Positions 55,541 to 64,000 of a DNA stretch of 64,000 nt are shown here, piece after piece. The translations under genes and the position numbers were made by a program. The notes under the pieces were generated by a model. It searched no databases, was not told where the DNA came from, and saw only the letters and a list, made by a program, of their open reading frames with translations. This DNA is from an uncultured Acidobacteriaceae bacterium (GTDB taxonomy: Bacteria; Acidobacteriota; Terriglobia; Terriglobales; Acidobacteriaceae). Location: positions 28,951 to 92,950 of the forward strand of contig CAIKND010000150.1 of the NCBI GenBank assembly GCA_903828675.1. Direction: 5' to 3'. Within the stretch, counting starts at the first letter, position 1; each line of letters begins with the position of its first letter.

Positions 55541-58500
55541 TCAATCCAGCATCGTAGGAACTGTCAATCCTTGATAGGCCAGCATTTCGTCGTTGTCGGG
55601 CACGTTAGAATGTGCGAATGCATTGGTAACGGTCTTGCGCTTCCACAACTCATAGACTGCCGGATAGACAAGCAGTTCCAGAATGAACGAAGTGAATATG
55701 CCGCCTACCATTGGCGCGGCAATACGCTTCATTACATCGGAGCCTGCACCAATCGACCACATCACTGGGAGCAGGCCGATGCAGGTAGTCGCAAACGTCA
55801 TGAACTTGGGGCGCAATCTCTTCGCAGCGCCATAAACGATGGCCTCGCGCAGGTCATCTAGAGACCTGAGACGTCCCTGCACCCTCGCCTCTTCGTAGGT
55901 AAGGTCAAGGTACAACAGCATGAACACTCCGGTTTCCGCATCGATACTCAGCAGCGCGATCAAACCCACCCAAACAGCAACGCTCACGTTGTAATGAAGA
56001 AAATAGAGAGACCAGACCGCGCCTATCGCCGAAAATGGAACGGCTAGAAGAACGATCGTCGTCTTGATGAATGAGCGAGTATTTGCATAAATCAGAATCA
56101 TTACCAATAAAATGGTCGCAGGCACAACAACCCGGAGCCGCTGATTCGCACGCTGGATGGACTCAAACTGTCCGCCCCACGACATCACATACCCGGCCGG
56201 CAGCTTGACCTTGTCCTGCAACACCCGGCCAGCTTCGGCTATGTAGCTTCCGGGATCGCGATTTGCAAGGTCCACATAGACGTATCCAGTCAACGCGCCG
56301 TTTTCGTCGCGGATCATGGACGGACCGCTCGTGACCTGAACGGTTGCCAATTCGCCGATTGTGGCCTGACGCTGTCCAGATCCGGGAACGATGATATGAC
56401 TTATCGAGTCAACATCGCTGCGATAATCGCGCATGTAGCGGACATTCACCGGATAGCGCTCTGCACCCGCGAACACAGTAGAGACGTTGTCGCCTCCAAT
56501 TGAATTGTTGAGAACATTCTGTGCCGTTTCCATGCTGATCCCATATTGCGCCAGTTGCTCTCGGTTCCATCGAATGTCCAGGAAGTACCCTTCGTTCGTA
56601 CGTTCGGCAAACACACCGCGCGTTCCGCGAACGGAAGGAAGAACGGTCTGAATCTGCTTTCCGATCTCCTCGACCGTCTTCGGGTCGTCACCGGATATCT
56701 TCAGGCCCACTGGGGTCCGAATGCCGCTGGTGAGCATATCGATGCGACCCTTGATAGGCATCGTCCAGGCATTGCGCACGCCCGGAACCTTGATCGCCGC
56801 ATCCATCTGGCTGATAAGCTCTTCTGTGGAGATTGCGTCCGGGGTGAAATGTCGAAGTACGCCCCTTGTCCACTCCGGCGCCCAGGATGAATACCAGGTG
56901 TCCACCCGGCGCCACTGAGATCTGGGCTTCAAGGTTATGACCGTCTCCAGCATCGACAATGGAGCTGGGTCTGTTGCGGTTTCAGCCCGGCCCGCCTTGC
57001 CCAGCACCTGATCGACTTCCGGGAACTCCTTCAGAACCATATCGGTCGCTTGCAATACACGCCGTGCTTGAGCAATCGAAATGCCGGGCATGGTCGTGGG
57101 CATATACAGGATCGTTCCCTCATCCATCGGTGGCATGAACTCCGATCCCAGCGATAGAAATACCGGTATGGTGATTGCGATCAGCACAACCGCCCCAGCC
57201 AGTACGATCCACTTCGAACGTAGCGTCCATCGCACCGCCGGTTCGTAAACGCGCATTAGAAAGCTGCTCACCGGATTCCGTTCTTCAGGCCGGATCCGTC
57301 CCACCAGCAACGCATTGGTGATTCTGCACACCCACCCCGGCCTAAAATTGAATTGCCTAGACCTAACCAGCAACATACGGAGAGCAGGGTCTAGGGTGAC
57401 TGCTAGAACAGCTGCAACAAGCATCGCCAGCGTCTTCGTATACGCCAGCGGACGGAACATCCGCCCTTCTTGCCCCTCAAGGGTCAATACGGGCAAAAAT
57501 GAAACCCCGATAACAAGCAAGGCAAAAAAAGTCGGGCCTGCAACTTCCTTGACAGCAGACAGTACGACATCGCGATGGCTTCCGGGATATCCATTCCTCT
57601 GCCACAGTTCGAGTTTCTTATGCGTCTGTTCAACGACAACAATCGACGCATCGATCAGCTCACCGAACGCGATCGCAACTCCGGCGAGGGACATGACATT
57701 GACGCTGATTCCCATAAGCCGCAACGGGATAAACGAAATCAACACAGCTGCCGGCATCGTGATGAGCGGAACGGAAGCGCTGGGGAAATGCCATAAGAAA
57801 ATCAGGATGATCAATACTACGGTGATTACTACTTCGAAGATCGTCTCTTGTACGCTGCTGATGGTGCGATGGATCAAAAGAGAGCGGTCGTAGATGGGGA
57901 CCAATTTGATGCCGACCGGCAGACTTGGCTCGATGTCTTTCAGCTTATCCTTGACCCTGTCGATGACCTCCAGCGCGTTCTCCCCGCTGCGCATCATCAC
58001 GACTCCGGATACGACTTCGCCGGATCCGTTCAAGTCCGAGACCCCGCGGCGCAGTTCCGGCCCCTCGACCACTTCGCCGATGTCTTTGATGCGGATGGGA
58101 ACGCTATCTGGGGTAGTGATAACCACAATGTCCCGAAAGTCATCAATTGAGGTTGCGTAACCACGCCCTCGGACCATATACTCGGTCCCGCCGAAATCGA
58201 GCAATCTCGCCGTGGTTTCGTTGTTTCCTTCGCGGACCGCATTTACTACCTGGGTGATTGCAATCCCATAACCTCGCAGCCGGTTCGGATCAACATTCAC
58301 CTGGTATTGGCGAGTGTAACCGCCAACTGGAGCAACATCTGCAACCCCAGGAACCGACCTTAAACGGTAGCGCAGGTTCCAATCCTCATAGGATCGAAGC
58401 TCCGCGAGGCTATGACGGCCTGTCGTATCCACCAACGCATATTGAAACACCCAGCCAAGGCTGGTCGCATCCGGCCCTAGCTCCGTTTTTACACCTTCAG

Positions 58501-58861
58501 GTAAACGCGTAACCACGCTGGCCATGTATTCAAGAGTCCGAGAGCGCGCCCAATATAGATCTGTGCCGTCTTCGAAGATTACGTACACATAGGAGTAACC
58601 AAAATCTGAGACGCCGCGCACCGCCTTCACGTGAGGAGCGCCCAGCATAGCGGTGACGATCGGGTAAGTTACCTGTGTCTCGATGAGGTCGGGACTGCGG
58701 TCCCAACGCGAGAGAACTATGACCTGGGTATCACCCAATTCAGGAATAGCGTCCAGGTGTGTGTGCAGAATCGACCACCAGCCGACTATGCAGCCAATTG
58801 CCACCGCCGTAAAGATGAGCAACTTATTGCGAACCGAAAAATCAATTACCCAGTCGATCAC
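55541..58861 (-). CDS. Heavy-metal efflux RND pump, CusA/CzcA family (second copy)
   Basis: The product is 1106 residues from the GTG at 58861, chosen because GGAGG lies 7 bases upstream and the protein then begins MIDWVIDFSVRNKLLIF as usual; an in-frame GTG at 58876 contains that ribosome-binding site itself. HME-RND features: [80 protein letters not shown]. It resembles the pump at 28931 along its whole length. It follows its adaptor gene by 136 bases. The C-terminus is slightly longer than that of the first copy (NAFAHSNVPDNDEM). No CusC gene is present in this operon either. Metal specificity probably Cu/Ag by context. Confidence 0.94.
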   Translation of the reverse strand: MIDWVIDFSVRNKLLIFTAVAIGCIVGWWSILHTHLDAIPELGDTQVIVLSRWDRSPDLIETQVTYPIVTAMLGAPHVKAVRGVSDFGYSYVYVIFEDGTDLYWARSRTLEYMASVVTRLPEGVKTELGPDATSLGWVFQYALVDTTGRHSLAELRSYEDWNLRYRLRSVPGVADVAPVGGYTRQYQVNVDPNRLRGYGIAITQVVNAVREGNNETTARLLDFGGTEYMVRGRGYATSIDDFRDIVVITTPDSVPIRIKDIGEVVEGPELRRGVSDLNGSGEVVSGVVMMRSGENALEVIDRVKDKLKDIEPSLPVGIKLVPIYDRSLLIHRTISSVQETIFEVVITVVLIILIFLWHFPSASVPLITMPAAVLISFIPLRLMGISVNVMSLAGVAIAFGELIDASIVVVEQTHKKLELWQRNGYPGSHRDVVLSAVKEVAGPTFFALLVIGVSFLPVLTLEGQEGRMFRPLAYTKTLAMLVAAVLAVTLDPALRMLLVRSRQFNFRPGWVCRITNALLVGRIRPEERNPVSSFLMRVYEPAVRWTLRSKWIVLAGAVVLIAITIPVFLSLGSEFMPPMDEGTILYMPTTMPGISIAQARRVLQATDMVLKEFPEVDQVLGKAGRAETATDPAPLSMLETVITLKPRSQWRRVDTWYSSWAPEWTRGVLRHFTPDAISTEELISQMDAAIKVPGVRNAWTMPIKGRIDMLTSGIRTPVGLKISGDDPKTVEEIGKQIQTVLPSVRGTRGVFAERTNEGYFLDIRWNREQLAQYGISMETAQNVLNNSIGGDNVSTVFAGAERYPVNVRYMRDYRSDVDSISHIIVPGSGQRQATIGELATVQVTSGPSMIRDENGALTGYVYVDLANRDPGSYIAEAGRVLQDKVKLPAGYVMSWGGQFESIQRANQRLRVVVPATILLVMILIYANTRSFIKTTIVLLAVPFSAIGAVWSLYFLHYNVSVAVWVGLIALLSIDAETGVFMLLYLDLTYEEARVQGRLRSLDDLREAIVYGAAKRLRPKFMTFATTCIGLLPVMWSIGAGSDVMKRIAAPMVGGIFTSFILELLVYPAVYELWKRKTVTNAFAHSNVPDNDEMLAYQGLTVPTMLD

Positions 58862-58997
58862 TGTTGAAGCCTCCACTCAGGCGGCTCGTTCGCCTGCCTT
58901 CAACGAAAATCACTTAGAGCGGTCGGTCGAGGGTCGAATACGGATTTCGACGGACTCGACAAAGAACTAACACGAGCTTTATCCGTTCTGCGGGAAA

Positions 58998-60302
58998 TCA
59001 ATTCATGGGATGGTCCATTGCTGCCATAGACCGAACGGCTTTGCCAGCCGAACTGCCCACTTTCGCAGCCATCTGCAATCGGCTCTCTGAATCGACGAGA
59101 AACGTGCCCGCTGAGACCACAGTTTCCCCTTCCCGCAGTCCATTTACAATCTGGACGCGGTCATTCATTCGCCACCCTGTTTGAACTTCACGCGCTTCGA
59201 AATGCCCTACAGATGTCTGGACGTAGGCCAGCTTGGAAGATCCCGAATCGACAATTGCTGCCGACTGTACCGTGAGACCGGGTGGCACGGAAATTGCAAG
59301 TTCGACACTCACCAACATATCTGGGCGGAGTTTGAAACCGGGATTATCAAGTTCCAACCGAGGTTTCAAAATCCGTGTAGTAGGATCTACTTCCGGCAGC
59401 ACATCGCTCACCCTGGCCTGGAATGTCTCTCCAGTGTCCGAAAGGGTTACCCTAGCCCTCGCACCTGGACTGAAAGCCTGGGCATCTTTTCCGAAGGCTT
59501 CTGCTAGGATCCACACATGGCTTAGGTCGGCAATGGTGTACATGTTCGAGAATCGCTCGAAGCGAAGTCCTGGCGAGATGTTCCTGGAGAGAATGAATCC
59601 GTCGGTAGGAGAGACTACATAGACATTCTCCGGAATCCTGCGGGTTGTACTAATCTCAGCGATTTGTGAGTCGCTCATACCCAGATTGCGCAGGCGATCT
59701 GCACGGGCCTGAGCACTGGCTGCTCCTTGAGTGACCGAAACAGAAGTGTTTTCGTTCTGCGCGCTCATGCCACCCGGGGTGCGCTCGTTTGCTGAGAGGT
59801 AACCTCCCGTAACTGAGAGGAATTCCGGGGAATAGACGATGGCCAGATGTTGGTCCTTCTTGACATAGTTGCCGACGGCGTCGTCATGGGTTTCCTTTAC
59901 AAATCCGTCAGTACCCAGATTGACGCTATATACGCGGGTCTGATCGGCTGCAACCTTGCCGAACACGCGAATGGTTCCTTGCCCCGAGTCCTTCTCAACT
60001 TTCGCGAGCCGGATTCCATACAACTGCTGGGCCGCGGGATCAATCTGTATTGCTTCCGGCGTTGCGTCGTTGGAAGGGAGCAGGGACTGGCTGGCATCTT
60101 CGGCGTATACAGGCTCTAAAGCCATTCCACAATCAGGAGCCGTTCCCGGTTTATCGGATCGATAGGCGGGATGCATAGGGTCTACATAGTAAAGAACCCT
60201 ATGCACCGAGGCCGTCATTGGTTTCGGGCGCAAAATGCCGAACGTTAATGCCGCAATCAACGCAGCGGCAAGAGGGAACAGAAAAAGCCTATTTCGTGCC
60301 AC
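58998..60302 (-). CDS. Heavy-metal RND efflux periplasmic adaptor (CusB-like, without YHS domain)
   Basis: The product is 434 residues from the GTG at 60302, with GGAGG 7 bases upstream; an in-frame TTG at 60347 has no such site and lies inside a dyad. Signal anchor LFLFPLAAALIAALTFGIL. Heavy-metal-binding motif at residues 38-66 ([18 protein letters not shown]), then the adaptor core: VFGKVAADQTRVYSVNLGTD, a helical hairpin with AQARADRLRNLGMSDSQIAE, and barrel strands to residue 410. It ends after MAAMDHPMN and lacks the C-terminal YHS domain of the adaptor at 27426. It partners with the pump at 55541. Confidence 0.92.
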   Translation of the reverse strand: MARNRLFLFPLAAALIAALTFGILRPKPMTASVHRVLYYVDPMHPAYRSDKPGTAPDCGMALEPVYAEDASQSLLPSNDATPEAIQIDPAAQQLYGIRLAKVEKDSGQGTIRVFGKVAADQTRVYSVNLGTDGFVKETHDDAVGNYVKKDQHLAIVYSPEFLSVTGGYLSANERTPGGMSAQNENTSVSVTQGAASAQARADRLRNLGMSDSQIAEISTTRRIPENVYVVSPTDGFILSRNISPGLRFERFSNMYTIADLSHVWILAEAFGKDAQAFSPGARARVTLSDTGETFQARVSDVLPEVDPTTRILKPRLELDNPGFKLRPDMLVSVELAISVPPGLTVQSAAIVDSGSSKLAYVQTSVGHFEAREVQTGWRMNDRVQIVNGLREGETVVSAGTFLVDSESRLQMAAKVGSSAGKAVRSMAAMDHPMN

Positions 60303-60334
60303 TCGATACCTCCATTTCGGACCGAGTTTCTTGC

Positions 60335-60364
60335 GGGGTAGATACAATATCTACTGCCTACCCC
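60335..60364. promoter_or_regulatory. Nested dyad upstream of the second CusB gene, putative operator
   Basis: Perfect outer arms GGGGTAG (60335-60341) and CTACCCC (60358-60364) enclose most of an inner perfect dyad GTAGATA-CAA-TATCTAC (60338-60354). It is 33 bases before the GTG. The inner dyad has the size and symmetry of a small dimeric repressor site, but I cannot match it to a known copper regulator, and no regulator gene is in the window. Confidence 0.4.
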
Positions 60365-60904
60365 AACCTTCAGTTATTGCCTTCGCATAGGACGATGCGC
60401 TCAATCTGCGATGGATTTGCGCCTTACCCTAAGCGATTGTCGCTGGCGTTGTTCAGCGGCTCTTCAATTCGGAGAAAGTCCAAGTGTTCGGCCCCCTCGT
60501 CGAGTTCAAAAGAATAGAGGGGGATGGTTCAAAGTTGCTTACCGTGAAAAAGATGCAATGCCGAGACGCGCCATTGGTGCGGATCTTCCTGGCCTATCTG
60601 AACTTCTCTTGCCCCGGTTCCAAGATCCGCATTAGCTCCATCCGGACGCTTGCGTTTCATGCTCTTCCGGTACGCGCTCCAATCTAATCGCAAATACCTT
60701 AGTAACCTAGAAGATCATTGCGCGGTTTTGGGCGGGACGTCTTTGCTTTAGCGCAAATGTGCCTGAGCATTCTAGGGTTACCGTGTCTTCAGCTCTTCAG
60801 CATTGCTTTCGGTAGGATCATGCCTTCTGGTTGAATCTTCTGCAATTCGCATCGATTATTAGCCTAGTCACCTGCCTGCAGAAGATCCCACCAAAGAGAG
60901 TCCC
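60365..60904. other. Intergenic region inside the second copper cluster, no convincing gene
   Basis: 540 bases between the receptor stop and the adaptor leader. Short frames of 43-75 codons occur on both strands but none has a family resemblance or good start signals. It may contain a separate promoter for the CusBA genes, or the remnant of a lost gene. Confidence 0.5.
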
Positions 60905-63187
60905 TCAGAAATGGAACCGGTAACGCAGTTCCGCGGAGACCTGCCGCGGATCATTGAAATGAAATCCGCCGATAGTGAGAGAACTGTCGGTCAACACACG
61001 ATGATTGGTGGCGTTGACCACATTAACGGCCAGCTTCCAGTTTTCGCCAAGTGCTGTTCCGGCCGCCACATCGAAGGTGGTATGCACCGGGAGGTAGTTC
61101 CCCTGGTAGGGACTGATGAGATTCCCATTGGCATCGGTGGTACCGGCGGTACCGTTGGAAAAACCGGAGCCGTAGTAGACGTTGCTTGAGAACCAACTAC
61201 GCATGGGCAAAGTTGCGGTGATTCCCGTGTTGAGTGTTTGCCGCTGGTCGTGATCGACCGGGGTGTAGTTGAAGCTGGTGTCGCAGTCCGATGTGCAAAT
61301 GAGGCCGCCGGTGATGGCTCCCCGCTGCTCCGCAATCTGGTTGGAGTACGCGAGGTGGAATTGGCCGCGCCGCCAGAGGGACGGGCTGCGCAGTGTTGCT
61401 TCCCAAGCGCGAACGAGTGCTCCATCCACGGTAACCGGGATGAACAGATTGGATTCGCCGATATTGGAGTGATCGAGGAAGTTGTTGACCCGCGTTTTGA
61501 AATTGTCGATATCCAGTGCCCACCCACGATACGGAATCTGGATGCTGAATTCATGCTCTTCGTCACGCTCGCCGCGCAGCATGGCGAAACCCGTGTTATT
61601 AACATTTGCGTAAGTGAGCAACGGCCCCCGGATGCTGGCTAGCGGCGGTGCCTGGTAGTAGCGTCCATAGAAGCCGCGTACGACCCAATGGAGACGCGGA
61701 ATAGTAAACGTGGCTCCAACTCGCGGGTCTGCGTGATTCTCGGCAATGCCGCCGCGGAACGAGGAAAAGCGTATTCCGGCAAGCAGGGTGAGCCAGTCGC
61801 TCACGCGCAGACTGTCTGAGATCGACCCCTCGACAATTCCCCCGGAAATTACGTCAATTTCCCGTATAGGCCCGGTGCCGGAACCATCGTTAAACACCAC
61901 GCCAAACAGGGAGGAATCGTGTTGATAGAAGGAGTAGAGACTAGCCGCCAGATTGTTGCGTTTGACCTCACCCCGAAGGTTGGCCTGCAAGCCGGCGTAG
62001 TGTGATGTACGGTCCCATGTGGTTGCAGTGGGAGTGTCTGCTGCTTTGGAACCGTAATTGGCGAGGTTCCAGTGGTAGAAAGGTGCGATTTCAAACATCG
62101 CGATTGGCGATATGGTGTGTACCCAGTTTGCAATCAGGAAGCCGTCTCGCTCTGTCTGCCCATCGCGCAGGCCGCTTGAATCGAACAACTGATTGAGCCA
62201 GCTATTCTGATTGGTATCGTAAGGTACCTGAAAGAAATCCTGTCGCAGTTGGCCGTTGAAGCGGAACTGATTGGTCGCACTGGGATTAATTAGGAACGAG
62301 CCAAAGCCGCTCTGTGAATTGGCTGAGTCGTGGATTACCGCGACACTCGGAGCTTCTAGCCCGTAGTTGGAACGCGCAGCTGCCACGCTGGCATACCATG
62401 CGGTCCTCAATGTGTGGTCACCTGCGGAGAGCGCGGTTTCGCTGGTATAGAAATTGCCGCCGCTGATGTGCAACTCGGCCTCTCGGTCACGCTCAAATCC
62501 ATTGCGCGGCGCAATGTTGAACACTCCGTAGGTGCGGTCGCCAATATCGGCGGCATAGCTTCCGCGTTGAACTTCAATCTGGTCTGCATCGGCGAGTGCA
62601 ATCTGCGGACCTACGTTCGCGGCTATGTTGGTGTTGGGGATGTTGACACCATCGATCAGCCAACTGGTTTGGTGGCCGCCGCGTACATGGAGCATGTCGT
62701 GGCACATATAGGCGCCAGGCACGTAATTGGTGATGGCGGCAAACGATGTCGCCCTGCTTGCGCCTGGGGTCTGCTCAATCATCGCCCGGCTCACAAGCGT
62801 TGTCGGCGTAACGGAATCTACTTGAGCCGTTGCCCCTTCCACCACTACGGTTTGTGTCGTAGAGGCCACGGGTAGTGCTATATGAACGACCGGGTTGGTA
62901 CCGGAGGCGATGACAATCGTTTCAGTCACTGTTGCAAATCCTGTTGCGCTGATTTTCAAGTGGTAAGTGCCGATGGGTGCTTGGGGTAGATCAAAATTAC
63001 CTTCGGGACCGGCTGTCGCGTGAAGAGTGAACGCAGAGTCGGCGGCAATGAGCGTAATTGTGGCATCGGCAATGGGCCGATGCTCAGGATCGTGAACCAC
63101 TCCGTGGACCGTGGCGAAGACAGTGGCAAGCGCAGGTATTGATGATGCGAGCATGAGGGCTAGGGCGAGGCGAGACGGGATACGCAT
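60905..63187 (-). CDS. TonB-dependent receptor with regulatory-like N-terminal domain, copper-cluster associated
   Basis: The product is 760 residues; start at the ATG at 63187, since GGAGGAT lies 5 bases upstream (an ATG at 63202 contains that site). Signal peptide LALALMLASSIPALA, carboxypeptidase-regulatory-like domain at about residues 25-108 (GVVHDPEHRPIADATITL, GTYHLKISATGFATVTE), plug at about 112-235 (LHVRGGHQTSWLIDGVNIPN, IEVQRGSYAADIGDRTYG), barrel to the C-terminal strand VSAELRYRFHF. The plug carries Y-M-C162-H-D-M165-L-H167, a Cys/His/Met group unusual in this position and fit for a soft metal. A gene for a PACCRRxGxHHC protein lies 221 bases upstream on the same strand; CusBA follows downstream. 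It is shorter and quite different from the OprC-like receptor at 32302. Confidence 0.9.
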   Translation of the reverse strand: MRIPSRLALALMLASSIPALATVFATVHGVVHDPEHRPIADATITLIAADSAFTLHATAGPEGNFDLPQAPIGTYHLKISATGFATVTETIVIASGTNPVVHIALPVASTTQTVVVEGATAQVDSVTPTTLVSRAMIEQTPGASRATSFAAITNYVPGAYMCHDMLHVRGGHQTSWLIDGVNIPNTNIAANVGPQIALADADQIEVQRGSYAADIGDRTYGVFNIAPRNGFERDREAELHISGGNFYTSETALSAGDHTLRTAWYASVAAARSNYGLEAPSVAVIHDSANSQSGFGSFLINPSATNQFRFNGQLRQDFFQVPYDTNQNSWLNQLFDSSGLRDGQTERDGFLIANWVHTISPIAMFEIAPFYHWNLANYGSKAADTPTATTWDRTSHYAGLQANLRGEVKRNNLAASLYSFYQHDSSLFGVVFNDGSGTGPIREIDVISGGIVEGSISDSLRVSDWLTLLAGIRFSSFRGGIAENHADPRVGATFTIPRLHWVVRGFYGRYYQAPPLASIRGPLLTYANVNNTGFAMLRGERDEEHEFSIQIPYRGWALDIDNFKTRVNNFLDHSNIGESNLFIPVTVDGALVRAWEATLRSPSLWRRGQFHLAYSNQIAEQRGAITGGLICTSDCDTSFNYTPVDHDQRQTLNTGITATLPMRSWFSSNVYYGSGFSNGTAGTTDANGNLISPYQGNYLPVHTTFDVAAGTALGENWKLAVNVVNATNHRVLTDSSLTIGGFHFNDPRQVSAELRYRFHF

Positions 63188-63408
63188 GGGACTATCCTCC
63201 ACGAAGAATCTTGCAATTGGACAGGCATTTTCACGGACGCAAGTGAGGCGATGTGAACAAAGCCTGACGCGGCGAGGTGTACGTTGTATGAAGACCCACC
63301 TTGAGGGAAATGATTCTTCTCAAGGCCGTAGGCACTTGTCGGTCTGCATAGTCTGGAGATGGACTCAGGCCCGAACCTCAAGGAGAGACTGGGCCGTCAA
63401 CGGGATTC

Positions 63409-63798
63409 TCAACCGAGGAGGGAAGAAGGAGGTGCGCGGCCAGCGCGAGTGCGTATTTGGCTCAGTCGGGCTGCTGCGCGCCCGGCCGCTGGCATGTGAG
63501 CCTGTGTGAGGAGGGTCGGCAGACCTTCCGCAGAGGCGGCTAGGGCGTGAACTGGTGTTGCAGATGCAACGGAATTGCCGGGGAAGTAAGGGCAACGCAC
63601 GGGTGAATTGAAAGCAGGAGAAGAACTGGGCGATGCCAGGGTCGGATTGATTGCCGCTTCAGCGTCCATGGTGCAGTGGTGTGCGCCATGGCGGCGGCAG
63701 CAGGCGGGCAGGCGCGACTCTGCACGGACTTGGAATGTCGCTGCAAGCGGTCCGAGTCCGAAAATTAGAGCGAGAAAAATGGAAAGTGCACGTCGCAT
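63409..63798 (-). CDS. Small secreted Cys/His protein with PACCRRxGxHHC motif (second copy)
   Basis: The product is 129 residues from the ATG at 63798, giving MRRALSIFLALIFGLGPLAA, a normal signal peptide like that of the first copy (MRRSIALSLV); a longer frame from 63882 adds an unlikely N-terminus. P31-A-C-C-R-R-H-G-A-H-H-C42 is at the same residue numbers as in the product of 34974-35345, followed by a CPYFP element (CPCFP in the other) and a late R-A-P-P (R-G-P-P). The middle is Ala/Ser/Pro-rich and unlike the first copy, so selection seems focused on the Cys/His motif. It precedes a TonB receptor gene on the same strand, as the first copy does. Putative copper-binding periplasmic factor. 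Confidence 0.72.
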   Translation of the reverse strand: MRRALSIFLALIFGLGPLAATFQVRAESRLPACCRRHGAHHCTMDAEAAINPTLASPSSSPAFNSPVRCPYFPGNSVASATPVHALAASAEGLPTLLTQAHMPAAGRAAARLSQIRTRAGRAPPSSLLG

Positions 63799-64000
63799 CG
63801 TGGACTCATTCCGTTTGGCATAGCGCCTGCTTCTATCGGCCATGATTCCATTGCATGCCCCTAGGAACTTGTTGAAAAACACTTAGAGGTCTCGGAATGT
63901 GGCAAATATCGGAATACCAAAACCCTCACTGAGGCATTACCGATCGCTCTGCGGGCTTTGTAGGGCGATTCAGTTTTTCAATCTGCGTGACGTCCGACGT
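63799..64000. other. Right edge, upstream of the second copper cluster
   Basis: About 200 bases with no recognisable gene on either strand. It should include the promoter for the small Cys/His gene; none can be placed reliably. Confidence 0.4.

Noticed and set aside
60411..60687. Short plus-strand frames of 67-75 codons in the copper-cluster gap
   Set aside because: No family resemblance, poor start signals, and they contradict each other by overlapping in different frames.

Overview
The window looks like a chromosome segment of a soil or sediment bacterium of the phylum Acidobacteriota, probably class Terriglobia. This is an inference from family content: Oar-like TonB receptors with a carboxypeptidase-regulatory-like N-terminal domain, paired CRTAC1 (FG-GAP plus ASPIC/UnbV) proteins, giant TPR and VIT/VWA proteins, moderately high GC, and palindromic intergenic repeats. 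No rRNA, tRNA, CRISPR array, transposase or phage gene was recognised.

1-10.7 kb is an outer-surface nutrient or sensing block: two divergent TPR proteins, an Oar-like TonB receptor with a good Rho-independent terminator, and two convergent CRTAC1 beta-propeller proteins separated by a MITE-like repeat. 11.0-26.8 kb is one long plus-strand operon of six mostly overlapping genes: a membrane-anchored propeller, a VIT+VWA protein, a 2466-residue TPR protein, an unknown exported protein, a transpeptidase-fold protein with intact SxxK/SxN/KTG motifs, and a SpoIID/LytB protein. A 189-bp palindromic repeat sits between the fourth and fifth genes. The set looks like an envelope or peptidoglycan-remodelling machine that I cannot match to a named system.

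27.4-40.9 kb and 54.6-63.8 kb are copper-flavoured. There are two CusBA-type RND pumps without a CusC. Two TonB receptors follow genes for small secreted Cys/His proteins sharing the motif PACCRRxGxHHC; one receptor carries CxxxM and HxM motifs like those of the copper porin OprC. There is also a secretin and an STN-domain protein.

37.7-53.8 kb is the most unusual part. Two adjacent multicopper-oxidase-like genes carry complementary halves of the copper-ligand set: the first has a complete type-1 site plus four cluster histidines, the second has four further cluster histidines but no type-1 cysteine. They are followed by a 3185-residue secreted protein (cupredoxin-like, Ig/SdrD-like, beta-helix, five TIG repeats), a small exported protein of unknown function, a LolA-fold-like protein and a propeller lipoprotein. 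A secretin gene is divergent from this cluster. I infer a candidate split (heteromeric) multicopper oxidase with a giant surface partner, possibly acting on metals outside the cell.

Intergenic DNA is rich in repeats: three copies of a roughly 135-bp MITE, three copies of a hairpin with a conserved wobble pair, and two colinear copies of a roughly 280-300-bp element ending in a very C-rich tract.
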